Source: Yponomeuta sedellus
Taxonomy: Eukaryota > Arthropoda > Insecta > Lepidoptera > Yponomeutidae
Reading direction: 5' to 3'
Length of the DNA: 64,000 nt
Assembly: GCA_934045075.1 (NCBI GenBank)
Contig: OW203722.1
Coordinates: forward strand, 11,311,396 to 11,375,395
Shown here in pieces: positions 41,521 through 52,898 of this stretch. The translations under genes and the position numbers were made by a program. Every line of letters starts with the position of its first letter. Position 1 is the stretch's first letter. Under the pieces are notes generated by a model, which was given only the letters and a program-made list of their open reading frames with translations, had not been told where the DNA came from and made no database searches.

Positions 41521-41615
41521 TTCTATGCTTTAGTACTTATTCTGAGGCTAAACCAACCGTAGACAGAGAATAGATAGACGAGACATAACCTTAGAATAAG
41601 GACTAAAGCATAGAA
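41521..41615. repeat. inverted repeat with 27-bp imperfect arms
   Basis: TTCTATGCTTTAGTACTTAT... and ...AAGGACTAAAGCATAGAA face each other across about 45 bp. The first arm is the transposon end; the second looks like an older copy of the same end. The pair recurs at about 57615-57710. Confidence 0.75.
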
Positions 41616-41798
41616 CGTAGATAGAGTAGAACTATAGATCAAGGCACAGTGTAACCGTTTTCACGTCGGTGAATATTATTTGTTTGTGTGCGTGAATGTT
41701 GCCACAGTAAAAGTGAATTGCCATAATGTGGGGTAAAATATTTCAGTCGTTCATAGGCCATAAATAAAAATGCAGATTTAGTTTCGAATTTTATTAAT
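41546..41798 (+). repeat. inner end of the inverted duplication: LINE 5' sequence
   Basis: Reverse complement of about 57432-57680. Its last part encodes the start of a LINE endonuclease ORF (I-N-K-N-A-D-L-V-S-N-F-I with one stop nearby). The match to the right arm stops at 41798, where the two sides diverge. Confidence 0.7.
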
Positions 41799-41799
41799 C

Positions 41800-42555
41800 A
41801 TACAACATGTCTGACAATTGTTTGTAAAACGTAGCAAACGTTTTATAAACAATTGTCATTTAGGACCACCAATGGAATACAATCATAAACTGTTTTATTA
41901 ATAAGTTTTTTTCATATAAAAATTCACCATATAAAAAATCTTTCGAATGGTACCTCAGACCACCTAAATGTACATTTTGTCGAAATGTAGAGAATATTCG
42001 AGCATTTGATGTAGGTGACCAGTTCTCTTTTCTAAATGCTAGCACCCATTTTTTCAGGAACAGAACTATTTTGAACAAATCTGGAATAGAAACATTGCTA
42101 AGTAATATTAATAAATATTGTAATACATTAAAATATAATAAGTAATAACTTTAGTATTCCTTATTATTCGCGATACTCATACATAGCTGTTTTATATTGA
42201 ACGGGTCGATTATTTATTAGGGAAATAAGGAAATTACGTTTTACCTAATAAACAATCGCGGCTAGACGGGATTGTACGAGATTCATTGATACAAATTCAA
42301 ATTTGAATTCTATACTGAATTCAAGGGCACATTGCTTGCGGCAGAATGCACAAAAACACCGAAAGGGTTCTTGCGATAAATTCGAGTTGACACATTTTCT
42401 GCTGAGTGGAATGAATGCTGAAAAATTATATGGGCAACAAGTCACATAGGAAGGCGATGCAGCTATCTAACAAAGCATCAGGATATAATATTTGATCATT
42501 CAGTGCTGTAGCCGTAATGTTTCTGTGTCTATTGTTTTGATTATAGATTTCGATA
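41800..42555. other. unassigned DNA at the left breakpoint
   Basis: Contains a hairpin (GACAATTGTTTGTAAAACGT and its complement, about 41813-41858). Several short open frames suggest degraded LINE sequence, but none could be assigned. Confidence 0.4.
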
Positions 42556-42655
42556 TTAACCCTTGTATGTCCTTATCCCTGGGGCACGGGTCTCTTCCTG
42601 CATCGCAGGAAGGTTAGGCCATACTCCACCGCAGGGGCCAAGCCCGGGTTATAGT
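42555..42655 (+). repeat. interspersed retroposed repeat (copy 3, truncated)
   Basis: Matches the first ~95 bp of 22865-23112, including GGGGCACGGGTCTCTTCCTG. Confidence 0.75.
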
Positions 42656-42656
42656 T

Positions 42657-43106
42657 TTAGGTACATTTGATTTTTAATAACGAATTTGAGTTGAGTTTTT
42701 GATGAGGGGGTGATGGGAGGGGACGAGCAGAGAAATTGGGTGTTGGCGCAGAAGATAATACATCACTGTACGACTTATTTACTGGAGAATGTAACTTTAT
42801 AGCTTCTGAGTATGAGACACAATTTTGTGCCATATAAAGTTTTACCCGGGTCTGCCTTTCATACTCTGGACATAACTTGTTTGTGGCGAAATGACTTCCA
42901 TTACAGGATAAACAGACTGCATCATCATTCTCAATGTGACAAGAGTCACCCGAGTGATTCTGACCACATTTGTAACACCTTGGAGTGGAATTACACTTTG
43001 TCTTAGTGTGGCCGAAGCGGCAACAATTAAAACATTGTATGGTAGGGTACGAATAGAGCTCTACAGGTAGAGCATTGTAACAGAGAAAAACTCTTTTGGG
43101 CAACAC
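42657..43106 (-). pseudogene. LINE ORF1 (zinc-knuckle) fragment
   Basis: 149 residues with three CCHC-like knuckles in a row (C-F-N-C-C-R-F-G-H-T-K-T-K-C, C-Y-K-C-G-Q-N-H-S-G-D-S-C and C-L-S-C-N-G-S-H) and a proline-rich tail. This is typical of jockey/I-group LINE ORF1, an RNA-binding protein. Its N-terminus is cut by the gypsy LTR at 43108. It lies on the wrong side of the gypsy element to be the partner of the ORF2 pieces at 55035-57440 in a single LINE. Confidence 0.75.
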
Positions 43107-43107
43107 C

Positions 43108-44071
43108 TGTAATATTTTTAAAAAAAAAAAGAAAAAAAGAAAATATTTTGCTTAGCTATGTTGGTAATATTTTATAAAGAAATTTAGTTAGGTTAGGCAA
43201 TATTTTAAAAAGAATAAGTTGGTTAGCTTATTTAAGTAACGTTTAATTTGGTTGAGTTCAGATTGAACTTTCAATTAAGGCGAGGCTCTTCTTGATGTTC
43301 AATAAGAACCCACTTTTAGAGGAATGTTTAGCACTGACCAAATGAAATGCAAAGAAAGAGAAATATAAGAGAAACAGCTTATTAATTTAACCCCTCTACT
43401 ATAAAACAATTAGAAGATAGGCTGAAAAAAAATAAACAAATTAGAACTCGGGCGCCAGGCCAGCACTAAAAGAAGATACCGTGGATAGTAGTAGGTAAAG
43501 CGCTTGGGTTTTAATCTCAAGGCGGGCATGAATTGAGTCTGCTGAAGGAGATCAAAGAAACTAGTTTAATGTTTAAATATCTATATATTGCAAGATCTTG
43601 CATATGGCTTAAGGCCGCTCACCATGGAGGTTTAAAATTTATAACATAGCAGGTTAAGTGGCTGTAGGTATCACCAGGTCAGTAGTCAAGTCGCTCCACC
43701 CCTCAGAAAGTCAAGTTGCGAGGAAGTCAGTCAATGTGGAAACTTAACCACTAGCCGTTAGATCCTAGTGAAAATTTATGATAAACAACCCAATAACTTG
43801 GTGAATTATCTGAAACCCTAAGGAAGTTCTAATAAAGTTAAATTTAGCCAAAACTACTTATTTAAAATTTGTACCGAAACTACTTGGATTATCGCTTTCA
43901 AGTTATTTAAAGTATAGAGGGCATCGCCTCTGGGAATGCTTCTCTCCGCAGAAAATTAAAAGGAAACATACCAAGGAAACATAAACATATAACATAGGTA
44001 ATATATAAAACATCTGGATGGAACCTGCGGACGTCCAACTCTGGGTACTCAGGAACCCGCAGTCCTCACCA
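43108..44071 (-). repeat. 3' LTR of the gypsy element
   Basis: Partner of 54083-55034. Small differences include a 4-bp GTTA difference near 43190 and a duplicated GTCA near 43730. Confidence 0.9.
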
Positions 44072-45070
44072 CTCTCCGGCTCAATCCCGAAGCATTATGT
44101 AGTAATAAGGAAATTTCGAATGGCAGTTAGAATATTTATTTATAATAATAATAATAAAAAAAAACCCGACTAGAAAGTCTGAAAAAGAAAACAAACCTAC
44201 GATTAACATCATGGCACTTCTAGCAAAGGAATTCGAATGAATTTATTTGGTACGGGACGAAAAATGCCCTAACGCAATTAAAGAAAAATCAAGAACACTC
44301 ACCGAGTTTCTTTAGGTTAAATATAACGACGATACTCCATTGTCGTTAATAGTTTATATAAAATTCTATAAGAGAAAATGTGCACGTTTAGGTTACAACG
44401 TAAAAATATGATGTAATTCGATCGAAAATCGCTTTTATTTCCTAGCGAATCCTTGAAATACTTACTATAGAAAAAGATCAAGACATGTCCCGTCTATATT
44501 TCCGGGGACATGGAGGAAAAAGCCCGAAAACCTGCAAAGGCACGCCAACGTCAATATTCTATATTCGACACAAAACCCAAAAATAATGATGGAATCGAGT
44601 AAATCCACTCACCGGGAAGAAGAATAATATGGTGATCGGTCGCTAGATACGCCGATCACAAAAATAGGAACGGCTTACGCCGTCTATCTCGAGATCAACC
44701 ACTTTGTTCCATTGTGGTATCTCGTATGAAGATTTCAACGAACGTCAAAATGTCGTTGGATAATGTTTTTTTTTAAAAGGGCCTATTCACGATCCAAAAG
44801 AACAAAACACGTCACTACGCGAACTTCCGTTTTAAAACAGAGATTAAATAATCTTTGTTCCTCCACAGAACCTACTCAAAATAAGGTTCGATAGGGTAAC
44901 CCTAAGAAAAGTACTACTACCTGTCAAAACAGGTAAACAAATGTATCGTGCAAATAGAAAGAATCCAAAAACTGGCTTAAAGCCAATGTAGCGAAAATAC
45001 AACGCTACATCACACCCCACCCCAGAAAAATAAAGACTGAAAGTCTTTATGAAAAACTTCAAAGTATGAA
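44072..45070 (-). other. gypsy 3' untranslated region, part
   Basis: No ORF of note between the nested LINE and the 3' LTR. A small hairpin (GTGATCGGTCGCTAGATACGCCGATCAC-like, split here by its loop) lies near 44631-44659. Confidence 0.5.
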
Positions 45071-45073
45071 AAA

Positions 45074-47725
45074 GATAGATAGATAGATAGATAGATAGAT
45101 GAAAAATTTATTAACATTTCCACACACACATGTATAAGAACAATACAAAATCAGCAGAATGTACAGCATTTAACAAGATAACAATCAAACAAACACATAT
45201 TATACTAATCAACAGAGCATTGTGGGTGTGGCAAATGGAAAAAGGTTCTGACTCAGCATGTGCTGCGGCGGGCGACCACCTCAGCGCTGTTATTCTGTCA
45301 GTACCTGGTGGTAAGACAGCATCGTGCAGAGCCCGGAGATGTGTAGGTGCAGGTAAAATGTTACATATTGTGACAAAGACGTTATTATTACATCGTCGTG
45401 TATCATCGTGCAGAGCCCGGAGATATATAGGTGCAAGTCAAAAGAATGTGATAATAATAATAATATGTAATTAATATATAATTTATTTATATTTTAAAAT
45501 TGTAAGCATAATGTCAAAAAAAGAATGTCAAAGAAATAATTTAAAATAGAAATTGGATAAAACCCTAAATAAAATTTATAATTTACGTCAACAAAATGCT
45601 CACTGGGAGAGCGATTTCTGGGATTCCAGAAGGAACTCCTTGAATTTAGCCTTGAAACTTGCTTTGGAGTTTATTTGCCTGATCGGCGGAGGAATGTCAT
45701 TCCAGCACTTGGTGGCATGGAACCGAAAACTACCACGTAATGCGGCAGTTCGGTGCCCAGGCACACCAAGGGGATTGGAGCAAGCTCTTATTCTGTTACG
45801 GTCTCCATACACAGTCCAACGCCAAGTCAGTTTATCAAATAAATAAGCTGGCTTTTCATATTTGACAACTCCGAACATTAGTGTTGCCATAAATAGTTTT
45901 AGTCTATTTCCCATTTTCAGGAAAGACGCGCTGTTTAAATAGGGTGTGATGTGAGCTCGAGCAGGTACATTAAAACAAAAACGGGCACATGCATTTTGCA
46001 CTCGCTGCAGTAGTTTGTGTGTTTTTGTAAATAGGCACGGACCATAAGCAGTGAAAGCATAGTTGAGCTTAGACATTATCAATGTGTCGCAAAGAAGTAT
46101 TCGGGTGTTGACACTCAGGAATCTGCGTAGTGATTAAAGCATTTTGAGCCTGAAGAAGCAGTTGCGCATGATTTCTAGGACGTGCCTTTCGAACCCAATG
46201 TTACTGTCCATAATCAGACCCAGATTCCGTGCTTCATCGACAAAATCCAGTTGCTCATCCTCTATAACAACTACAGGATTTAACGCCATTATTCGTTCTT
46301 TCTGAATCTTAGAACCCAGGATCATGACCTTTGATTTCTTTTTGTTGAGAAGTAGGCAGTTATCACTACACCATTTAGAGATACGCTTTAAGTCACTGTT
46401 CAAAGCTTTTACAGACTCAGCAACACAGCTAAGATCGGTGGAAATATAAATTTGCAGATCATCCGCGTACAGGTGATACTTGCAAGACACAATACACCTC
46501 ACAATGTCCGCTGAATAGATGGTGAAGAGGAGCGGACCCAGAATTGAGCCTTGTGGCACACCGCGGGTCACGTGACATAGATCCGACCTAAGAACCGAGC
46601 CATCTGGCTTCTGCAGTGAAACTTGTTGGTAGCGGTCGGAGAGGTAACTACGAAACCAAGCCAGTGTCTCAGATTGGAAGCCGTAATACTGAAGTTTAGC
46701 CAGTAATAAATCCAGATTCAAGGAATCGAAAGCCTTCGAAAAATCCAGTAGTCCCAGAATGGTACCTTTGCTCTTATCTTGTTCGGCCAGAATGTTATCT
46801 ATGACGTCAAGTAGGGCTGTTGATGTACTGTGATTCTTGCGAAAGCCAGACTGGTGAACGGGTAAGATGTTGTTAGCCTCGCAGTATCTTACCATCTGAT
46901 TATAAACCACTTTTTCTAATATCTTAGAGAAATAGGGTAATATGCTAATCGGCCTCAGATCGCTTAGATTGGTTGGGTTATTTATTTTTGCTAGGGGAGT
47001 GACAGTAGCGATTTTCCATTGATCAGGAAAAGTACTAGACGAAATAGATTTATTAATTATCTTGGTGATAGTAGTGAGAATGTGAGGAAGTGTCAGTATC
47101 ACCATATCTTATGTTTATGTCGTCTATACCTTTGGCATTAGATGTAAGTTCTAGGATAATCTTTAAGATTTCTGTTTCATTAGTTGTATTAAGAGAAAAA
47201 ATTGTTTTATTGTGATGTCGATTAGTCAAGAAAAAATTAATGAAGGAAATATTGCATTCGTTATTATTGGAATTATTTAAGAAACTATTATTTATAATGT
47301 CGGGACAGTGTAAATAATCCGGTAGAATGTTATGCTTTTGATTAGGTAATAAAAACTTTTTTAAGTTATTCCACAAAGCTTTGCTATTATTTAAATTAGA
47401 GCTAATTTTGTTCTCATAAAAGGCTTTCTTTTCAAAATACATGCTCATATTAACGAAGTGTTTTAAGTCTTTATACGCTGACTTAAGTGGTTCGGACTTA
47501 GTGCGAATATAATTGTTATGTGCTTTATCCCGAAGGTGCATCATATGGCGTATATTGGAGGTTAGCCATGGTTTAATTTCTTCCCTAATTGTGATAGTTT
47601 TCACTGGAGCATGTTGATCGAATAGGGAAGTGATAGTTTCATTAAGAAATGATACTGCGCTGTTTATGTTAGTATCAATTTTTGAAAGAATTAAATTACA
47701 TGGGATCCGTGACACGTCCAACTCA
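45074..47725 (-). mobile_element. 5'-truncated CR1/jockey-like LINE inside gypsy
   Basis: The 3' end (left on the plus strand) is a (GATA)n microsatellite at 45074-45100 instead of poly-A, as in CR1-group LINEs. The element lacks the endonuclease domain, so it is truncated at its 5' end near 47725-47760. Two slightly different copies of CATCGTGCAGAGCCCGGAGA lie in its 3' UTR (about 45319 and 45403). Confidence 0.8.
45600..47721 (-). pseudogene. LINE reverse transcriptase, frameshifted
   Basis: The linker region (47721-47053) leads into RT from L-R-P-I-S-I-L-P-Y-F-S-K, then G-F-R-K-N-H-S-T-S, L-L-D-F-S-K-A-F-D, G-V-P-Q-G-S-I-L-G-P and the catalytic Y-A-D-D-L (about 46460). The C-terminal part (46082-45600) continues after a break near 46130, with S-K-L-N-Y-A-F-T-A-Y-G and a final basic segment. 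The frames join at about 47100 and 46130. RT copies its own RNA at a nicked target. This copy is dead. Confidence 0.85.
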
Positions 47726-47759
47726 AATTGCGATCTAATTATATTTTTTAAAGGCCTAA

Positions 47760-49439
47760 AGGAAGAAAGCTAATAATGAAAATTGGAAGACAAAAAAGGA
47801 AAAAAGGAAGAAAGCTAATAATGAAAAAAAAAAGCTAATAATGAAAATCTTTACCACCAGACGGACACAATCGTCGCTGACTTTAAACCTCCATAGGAAA
47901 TAAAAATAGGAATAAACAAAAAAACTCTAATACAATAATAAGTATGGTATATTAGAAAATATCGAAGATCAAAACGGCAAACCCGTCGCTGAGACGATCT
48001 TCCACGTATGTATAGAAATTGGAATCATATGCAGAATTAGAATTATGAAATGGAACGGAGTAAATGGAATCATAACGCTATATGCGTGCATGAAAGGAGA
48101 TCAGTTAGACACATTCGTCGCTGACTCAAAAACTTCACCAAAACTCAACATCCGTAAAGTAAATAAAGAACTAGATAAAATTCAGTTAGACACCATCGTC
48201 ACTGACTTTAAGAATAATAACCCCGTAGAAAAACTATTTTAAGTTCAGTTTGTCACCTTCGCCACTGACTCTTTAAAAAAACAACCCTAAGATAAACTAT
48301 TTTAAGTTCAGTTTAGCACACTCGCCACTGACTCTTAAAAAAACTAAACCTACCGAAAAACTATTTTAAGTTCAGTTTGGCACCCTCGCCACTGCCTCTA
48401 GTTGAAATGCATAGGACAAATCTAGAAAAAGAAGCGCCCCCGAAACAAACACCAACCCCGATGAGTCTAAAAGTAGAACATCACCTTTCAAAATAAACCC
48501 CAATAAAATGAAGATAAGAGACTACGTGACTGGAACAACAAAACACCAGACTTCCATGCACGGAGCTCAGTATATGGTATGGTTGTTTATTACAGCTTTA
48601 TAATCAAAGCTGTAACAAAAAGGTGGAACGATGTGACTGGAACAACAATCCACCAGACTTCCATGCACAACGACCAAAAAAAGTAAGATGAAACAATGTG
48701 ACTGGATCAACAACCTTCCAGACTTCCATGCACAAAGTCCAAATATGTATGTGTAAACTAACTCAATACCTAGAGCAGCTACGAAAAATATCCATCGTGA
48801 CTGCACCAACAACTACCAGACTTCCACGCACGATGTAAAGAATATGATATGGTATGTATGGGAGACCTTAGCCTCAAAAGATTTTATTGCAACCCTCTAC
48901 AATCCGGAGAGTGCAATAAATGTTGGTCGATCAGACAACGCCGTCCAAAACGAAGCTGATACAACAAGGGAATAAGTCAAAATCGAGAATGTATGTGTGT
49001 GTCAAATCCGAGGTTCTTTACAACTTAAACTACGGTGACTAAAATTAAGGTATGTATAGATACTTAGCTTAAATATTTATATGGACAGGTATATATGGTT
49101 ATCTAGACAGCTAAATTAGAGAGAGGTATGCAGAATATAAAATTTTATACATCTTACTCATAAAATTTTATACAAAAACATAATATACAAAAACTTTCTT
49201 ATAGTGTTTTAATTTAGAATGGGAATTTATTTAATCCAAAATGTCCTAAGTATGGTAAATATTAAATTTTAAATTAGTAATTGTAAATAGAGTATTTTTC
49301 TTACATTCTTTCTCTTTAATAGGGCAATATTCCTTTCATACAACATTCATCATCTGTACAAAATCACCTTCTCTATCAAAACCCGTACCCTAATATTGCA
49401 AATACTAATAGTCCGAAAAGGTTAAAAGGAAAATAAATT
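47760..49439 (-). repeat. gypsy 3' region with two families of short repeats
   Basis: About 65-bp units at 48178-48400 share AAACTATTTTAAGTTCAGTT and TCGCCACTGACTC. Four looser units at about 48526-48840 share GTGACTGGAACAACAA and CCAGACTTCCATGCAC. AAGCTAATAATGAAAA occurs three times at 47767-47845. No env-like protein could be found in any frame. Confidence 0.7.
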
Positions 49440-52400
49440 TTAAACTTTAATTATGTCTTTAACGTGAAAACGACCAACTTTCCCATTAGAAAGATTCTTT
49501 AAAACATACACGTTATTTGAAATTTTATTTACGACTTTACATTTAATAAACTTAGGAGCCAACTTAGCAGAAAAATAATGAGCAGCATTAGATTGAACAA
49601 AGTTACGCCTCCAAACAATATCACCTACACTATAAGAAACCACCCTACGACCTTTATTATAGTTGGCCGCGTTACGCTTATATGCGTCCAACAAAGAAGA
49701 AGGAACCTTCTCAAAAATGTCTTTGAGAATGGATAAAGAATCAGCAAAGGTTTGCCTTGTAGAAAAATCAATGGTATCTAAATCAAAAGAATCATTGAAT
49801 CGATGCAAAGAAGAGTCAATTATCAGTTCTCTACCGAACATCAAAAAATTCGGAGTAAAATCCGTAGCTAAATTAACACTATTGTTCAAAGCCAACTGAA
49901 CATGAGGAAGAAATTGAGACCATCTTCTATGATCATCTCTAACAAAGCAGGATATACAAGTTTCAATAGTTTGATTATACCTCTCAACAGGATTATTCTG
50001 AGGAGTATATAAAGTATTATAAAATATTTTATTTATATTATATTGATGTAAAAAGTCTACAATTTTTTTAGAAATGAACTGTGAACCGTTATCGCAAACA
50101 ATGACCTTGGGAACCCCAAACTTCAGGAATACATCTTTTTCAAGGAACTTTACTACGGCGCGAGTTGTAGCATTGACCAGCGGGAATATCCAGCAATACT
50201 TGGTAAACACATCTACTACAGACAAAATATAACGATGACCAGAATATGTACGAGGTAAAATTCCAATAATATCAATAGAAAGCATCACCATAGGGCGATC
50301 AACAGTTTTAGGATTTATCATTGTACCAAAAGTTGGAGAATTAGAGTGCTTATAAGCTTTACATGTATCACAAGAATTGATAAATTTACGAACATCATCA
50401 AACATTTTAGGCCAAAAATAGTGAACTTTTAATTTATTTAAGGTTTTATGAATACCTAAATGACTTGAATTTACATCATCATGATTATTTCGAATAGTAT
50501 CCAAAATGTTTTCTTTAGGAATAACAATTTTCCAGTCTAAATTTGAATTTAAAGAATACTTTGCTTTGCAATATTTATTTAGTATTTCGTTTTCAACTCT
50601 ATAATTTTTAAAACGTACAGGATATTTTTGACAATTTATGAAAATATTTCTATACCAAACATCTGTTATTTCATCATCAGGTGCAACGATTTGTACTTCA
50701 TCAACAAAAAGTGAAGCCACTTCAATTCTAGAAAGCGTATCAGGAACCACATGTAAAGAGCCTTTTTTATGCATAATGTCAAATGTAAATTGCGAAATTC
50801 TAGCAGCCCAACGAGCTAAGCATCCACTAGGATTGCTTAACCCAAGTAACCATTTTAAACTAGCATGATCTGTAATAACAGTAAATTTCATGCCTTCAAT
50901 ATAAGGTCGAAAATGTTCAATTGAATCTAAAATTGCCAAAAGTTCTCTTTCAGTTGTACTATAATTTTGCTCACACTTAGATAAAGCTCGAGAATAAAAC
51001 GCAATAGGATGTTGAGAATGATCGTCATCTTCTTGACTTAGAACACTTCCAATACCTACAGAACTAGCATCACAATGTAAAAAGAAAGGCTTCTCGAAAT
51101 TAGGACATTGTAAAACAGGGGATGATACTAACGATTGTTTTAAAGCAACAAATGCATTTTCCGCTTCAGAGTTCCAAATAAGTGAATGTTTTGAATTTTT
51201 ACTACCACCAGTCAAACGTGTCAAAGGAGATGCAAGGTCAGCAAATTTGGAAATAAATCTGCGATAATAAGAACACATACCTAGAAAACTACGCAACTGC
51301 TTTACAGTTGTAGGACGTGGAAGATTTTCGATGACGTCCAGTTTGGAAGGATCAGTATGTAAGCCATCACCATCAACGATGTAACCCAAATAACGCAATC
51401 TTTCTTTACAAAAGGAACATTTTTTGAGATTTACCGTTAAACCAGCTTCCTTCAAGGTTTTATGAATCTTACGAAGTAGATCTAAATGTGCTTGAAAATC
51501 AGTGGAAACCTGTATTAAATCATCCAAATAACAAAATACATGACTGTCGAACTCAGGACCAAACAGTTTATCAACTAAACGCTGTAATTCTGCTGGAGCG
51601 TTGGTCAACCCAAAAGGCATACGTACAAACTCATATAAGCCTTTGCCGGGGAAAACGAAAGCTGTCTTTTCACGGGAGGAAACAGCAAGCGGGATCTGTA
51701 GGAACGCCTTTGACAAATCAATAGCTGAAATAAATTTTGCATCACGGAGATTATCAAGAATACGTGTAGTATAAGGAAATGGATAAGAATCCTTCACGGT
51801 AACAGAATTTAATCTACGCAAGTCCAAACACAGTCGAATACCACCATCTTTTTTATCTACTGCTAAGACAGGAGAGCTCCAAGGAGATTTCGAAGGTTGA
51901 ATTATACCTTCTTTTAATAAAATCTCAACCTCATCGTATAATTCTTTTTGTTTAGCAGGACTTAAAGACCAATATCGTTGTTTAATAGGAGAACCAGTAG
52001 TCACTATTTCGTGTTCCACAAGGTGGGTTAAGCCCAAACCATTCTTTTCATATGAAATATCCTCATAAAGTTTTATTATTTCATCTAATTGTTCTTTTTG
52101 AGAAGGAGACAACTCAGTGGCAGCAGTAACTGTACAAATTTTAATTTCGGAATCGTTCACGAACGTGATATTTTTAAATAGATTGTCGGCCAAGCCGAAT
52201 TGTAGCCAGAAATCAAATCCTAATATAATAGGCGGTTTAAATGAAGGAATTACCATAAAAGTAATATTATGAGTGACCGAGTCGCATGTTATAGGCAAGT
52301 CCATGACTCCAAGGATATCCGTCTTCGATCCATCAGCGGTACGAGCGATCTTACGCAACGGTCTGATCTTGAAACCTAATTTTTGAAACTCTAAGTGTAA

Positions 52401-52898
52401 ATTAGAACCTAATACACAATGATTTGCTCCGCTGTCCAATAAACCAGAGAACTTTTTTTTTCCCACTTGGAACTCCAAAAATGGACGTTGGTCATTGTTC
52501 TTGACGAATAGGATAGGTGCAGCATTATGAACTCCAAAAAACACTTTGAGATAAGCAAGCCAATCTTTGAAGTCCTGGGGACGTTCAGGAGAATTTAATT
52601 TTAAAGTTTCACCAGCCGAAGTTCGTGTCACTTCATGAGTTCGAAATCGAGTTCGACCGGTCCTTACAAGTTTTTTTGGACAAGATGCCTCGACAGAAGG
52701 GTTACATTTATCACATTCTAAAGCGGTGACTCCTTGTTTACGGCAACGAAAACACACTTTGCCAAGGAATTCTTTACAGAATTTGAAGTGATGACCAGTC
52801 TTTTGACACTTCATGCAAATCACTTCAGATTGCCACATTCGTGTTCGAGGAAAAATTAGATTTGTTGGAAACATTTGAAATTTTGGAAATATTTGCAT
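49440..52898 (-). CDS. gypsy Pol polyprotein (protease, RT, RNase H, integrase)
   Basis: 1152 residues without a stop. Cysteine/histidine knuckles at about 28-75 (C-M-K-C-Q-K-T-G-H and C-F-R-C-R-K-Q-G), aspartic protease L-L-D-S-G-A-N-H at about 153-160, RT with S-A-I-D-L near 394 and Y-L-D-D-L at 457-461, RNase H with H-C-D-A-S-S-V-G and T-E-R-E-L-L-A (about 610-670). The integrase zinc region includes C-D-T-C-K-A-Y, and its core has S-I-D-I-I-G, C-D-N-G-S-Q-F and P-V-E-R-Y-N-Q. The ORF starts 74 bp before the gag stop in the +1 frame, so a frameshift is needed for Gag-Pol. All catalytic residues seen are intact, so the copy may still be active. Confidence 0.92.
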   Translation of the reverse strand: MQIFPKFQMFPTNLIFPRTRMWQSEVICMKCQKTGHHFKFCKEFLGKVCFRCRKQGVTALECDKCNPSVEASCPKKLVRTGRTRFRTHEVTRTSAGETLKLNSPERPQDFKDWLAYLKVFFGVHNAAPILFVKNNDQRPFLEFQVGKKKFSGLLDSGANHCVLGSNLHLEFQKLGFKIRPLRKIARTADGSKTDILGVMDLPITCDSVTHNITFMVIPSFKPPIILGFDFWLQFGLADNLFKNITFVNDSEIKICTVTAATELSPSQKEQLDEIIKLYEDISYEKNGLGLTHLVEHEIVTTGSPIKQRYWSLSPAKQKELYDEVEILLKEGIIQPSKSPWSSPVLAVDKKDGGIRLCLDLRRLNSVTVKDSYPFPYTTRILDNLRDAKFISAIDLSKAFLQIPLAVSSREKTAFVFPGKGLYEFVRMPFGLTNAPAELQRLVDKLFGPEFDSHVFCYLDDLIQVSTDFQAHLDLLRKIHKTLKEAGLTVNLKKCSFCKERLRYLGYIVDGDGLHTDPSKLDVIENLPRPTTVKQLRSFLGMCSYYRRFISKFADLASPLTRLTGGSKNSKHSLIWNSEAENAFVALKQSLVSSPVLQCPNFEKPFFLHCDASSVGIGSVLSQEDDDHSQHPIAFYSRALSKCEQNYSTTERELLAILDSIEHFRPYIEGMKFTVITDHASLKWLLGLSNPSGCLARWAARISQFTFDIMHKKGSLHVVPDTLSRIEVASLFVDEVQIVAPDDEITDVWYRNIFINCQKYPVRFKNYRVENEILNKYCKAKYSLNSNLDWKIVIPKENILDTIRNNHDDVNSSHLGIHKTLNKLKVHYFWPKMFDDVRKFINSCDTCKAYKHSNSPTFGTMINPKTVDRPMVMLSIDIIGILPRTYSGHRYILSVVDVFTKYCWIFPLVNATTRAVVKFLEKDVFLKFGVPKVIVCDNGSQFISKKIVDFLHQYNINKIFYNTLYTPQNNPVERYNQTIETCISCFVRDDHRRWSQFLPHVQLALNNSVNLATDFTPNFLMFGRELIIDSSLHRFNDSFDLDTIDFSTRQTFADSLSILKDIFEKVPSSLLDAYKRNAANYNKGRRVVSYSVGDIVWRRNFVQSNAAHYFSAKLAPKFIKCKVVNKISNNVYVLKNLSNGKVGRFHVKDIIKV

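Larger units (their letters stand above)
40461..41545 (+). mobile_element. THAP-bearing TIR element, internally deleted copy
   Basis: The ends TCAGAATAAGNACTAAAGCA... are inverted for about 27 bp and flanked by a 9-bp direct repeat GGCTAAACC (40452-40460 and 41546-41554). The 8-9-bp duplication and THAP exon suit a P-element-like or hAT-like transposon. Relative to the copy at 57680-64000 it lacks about 1.4 kb with the later THAP exons, and it lacks the 4.2-kb LINE. It landed at the edge of the partial THAP copy ending at 40458. Confidence 0.65.

Noticed and set aside
48045..48242. env-like gene of the gypsy element
   Set aside because: Only 65 residues, no signal peptide, cleavage site or transmembrane segment; it overlaps the tandem repeats.
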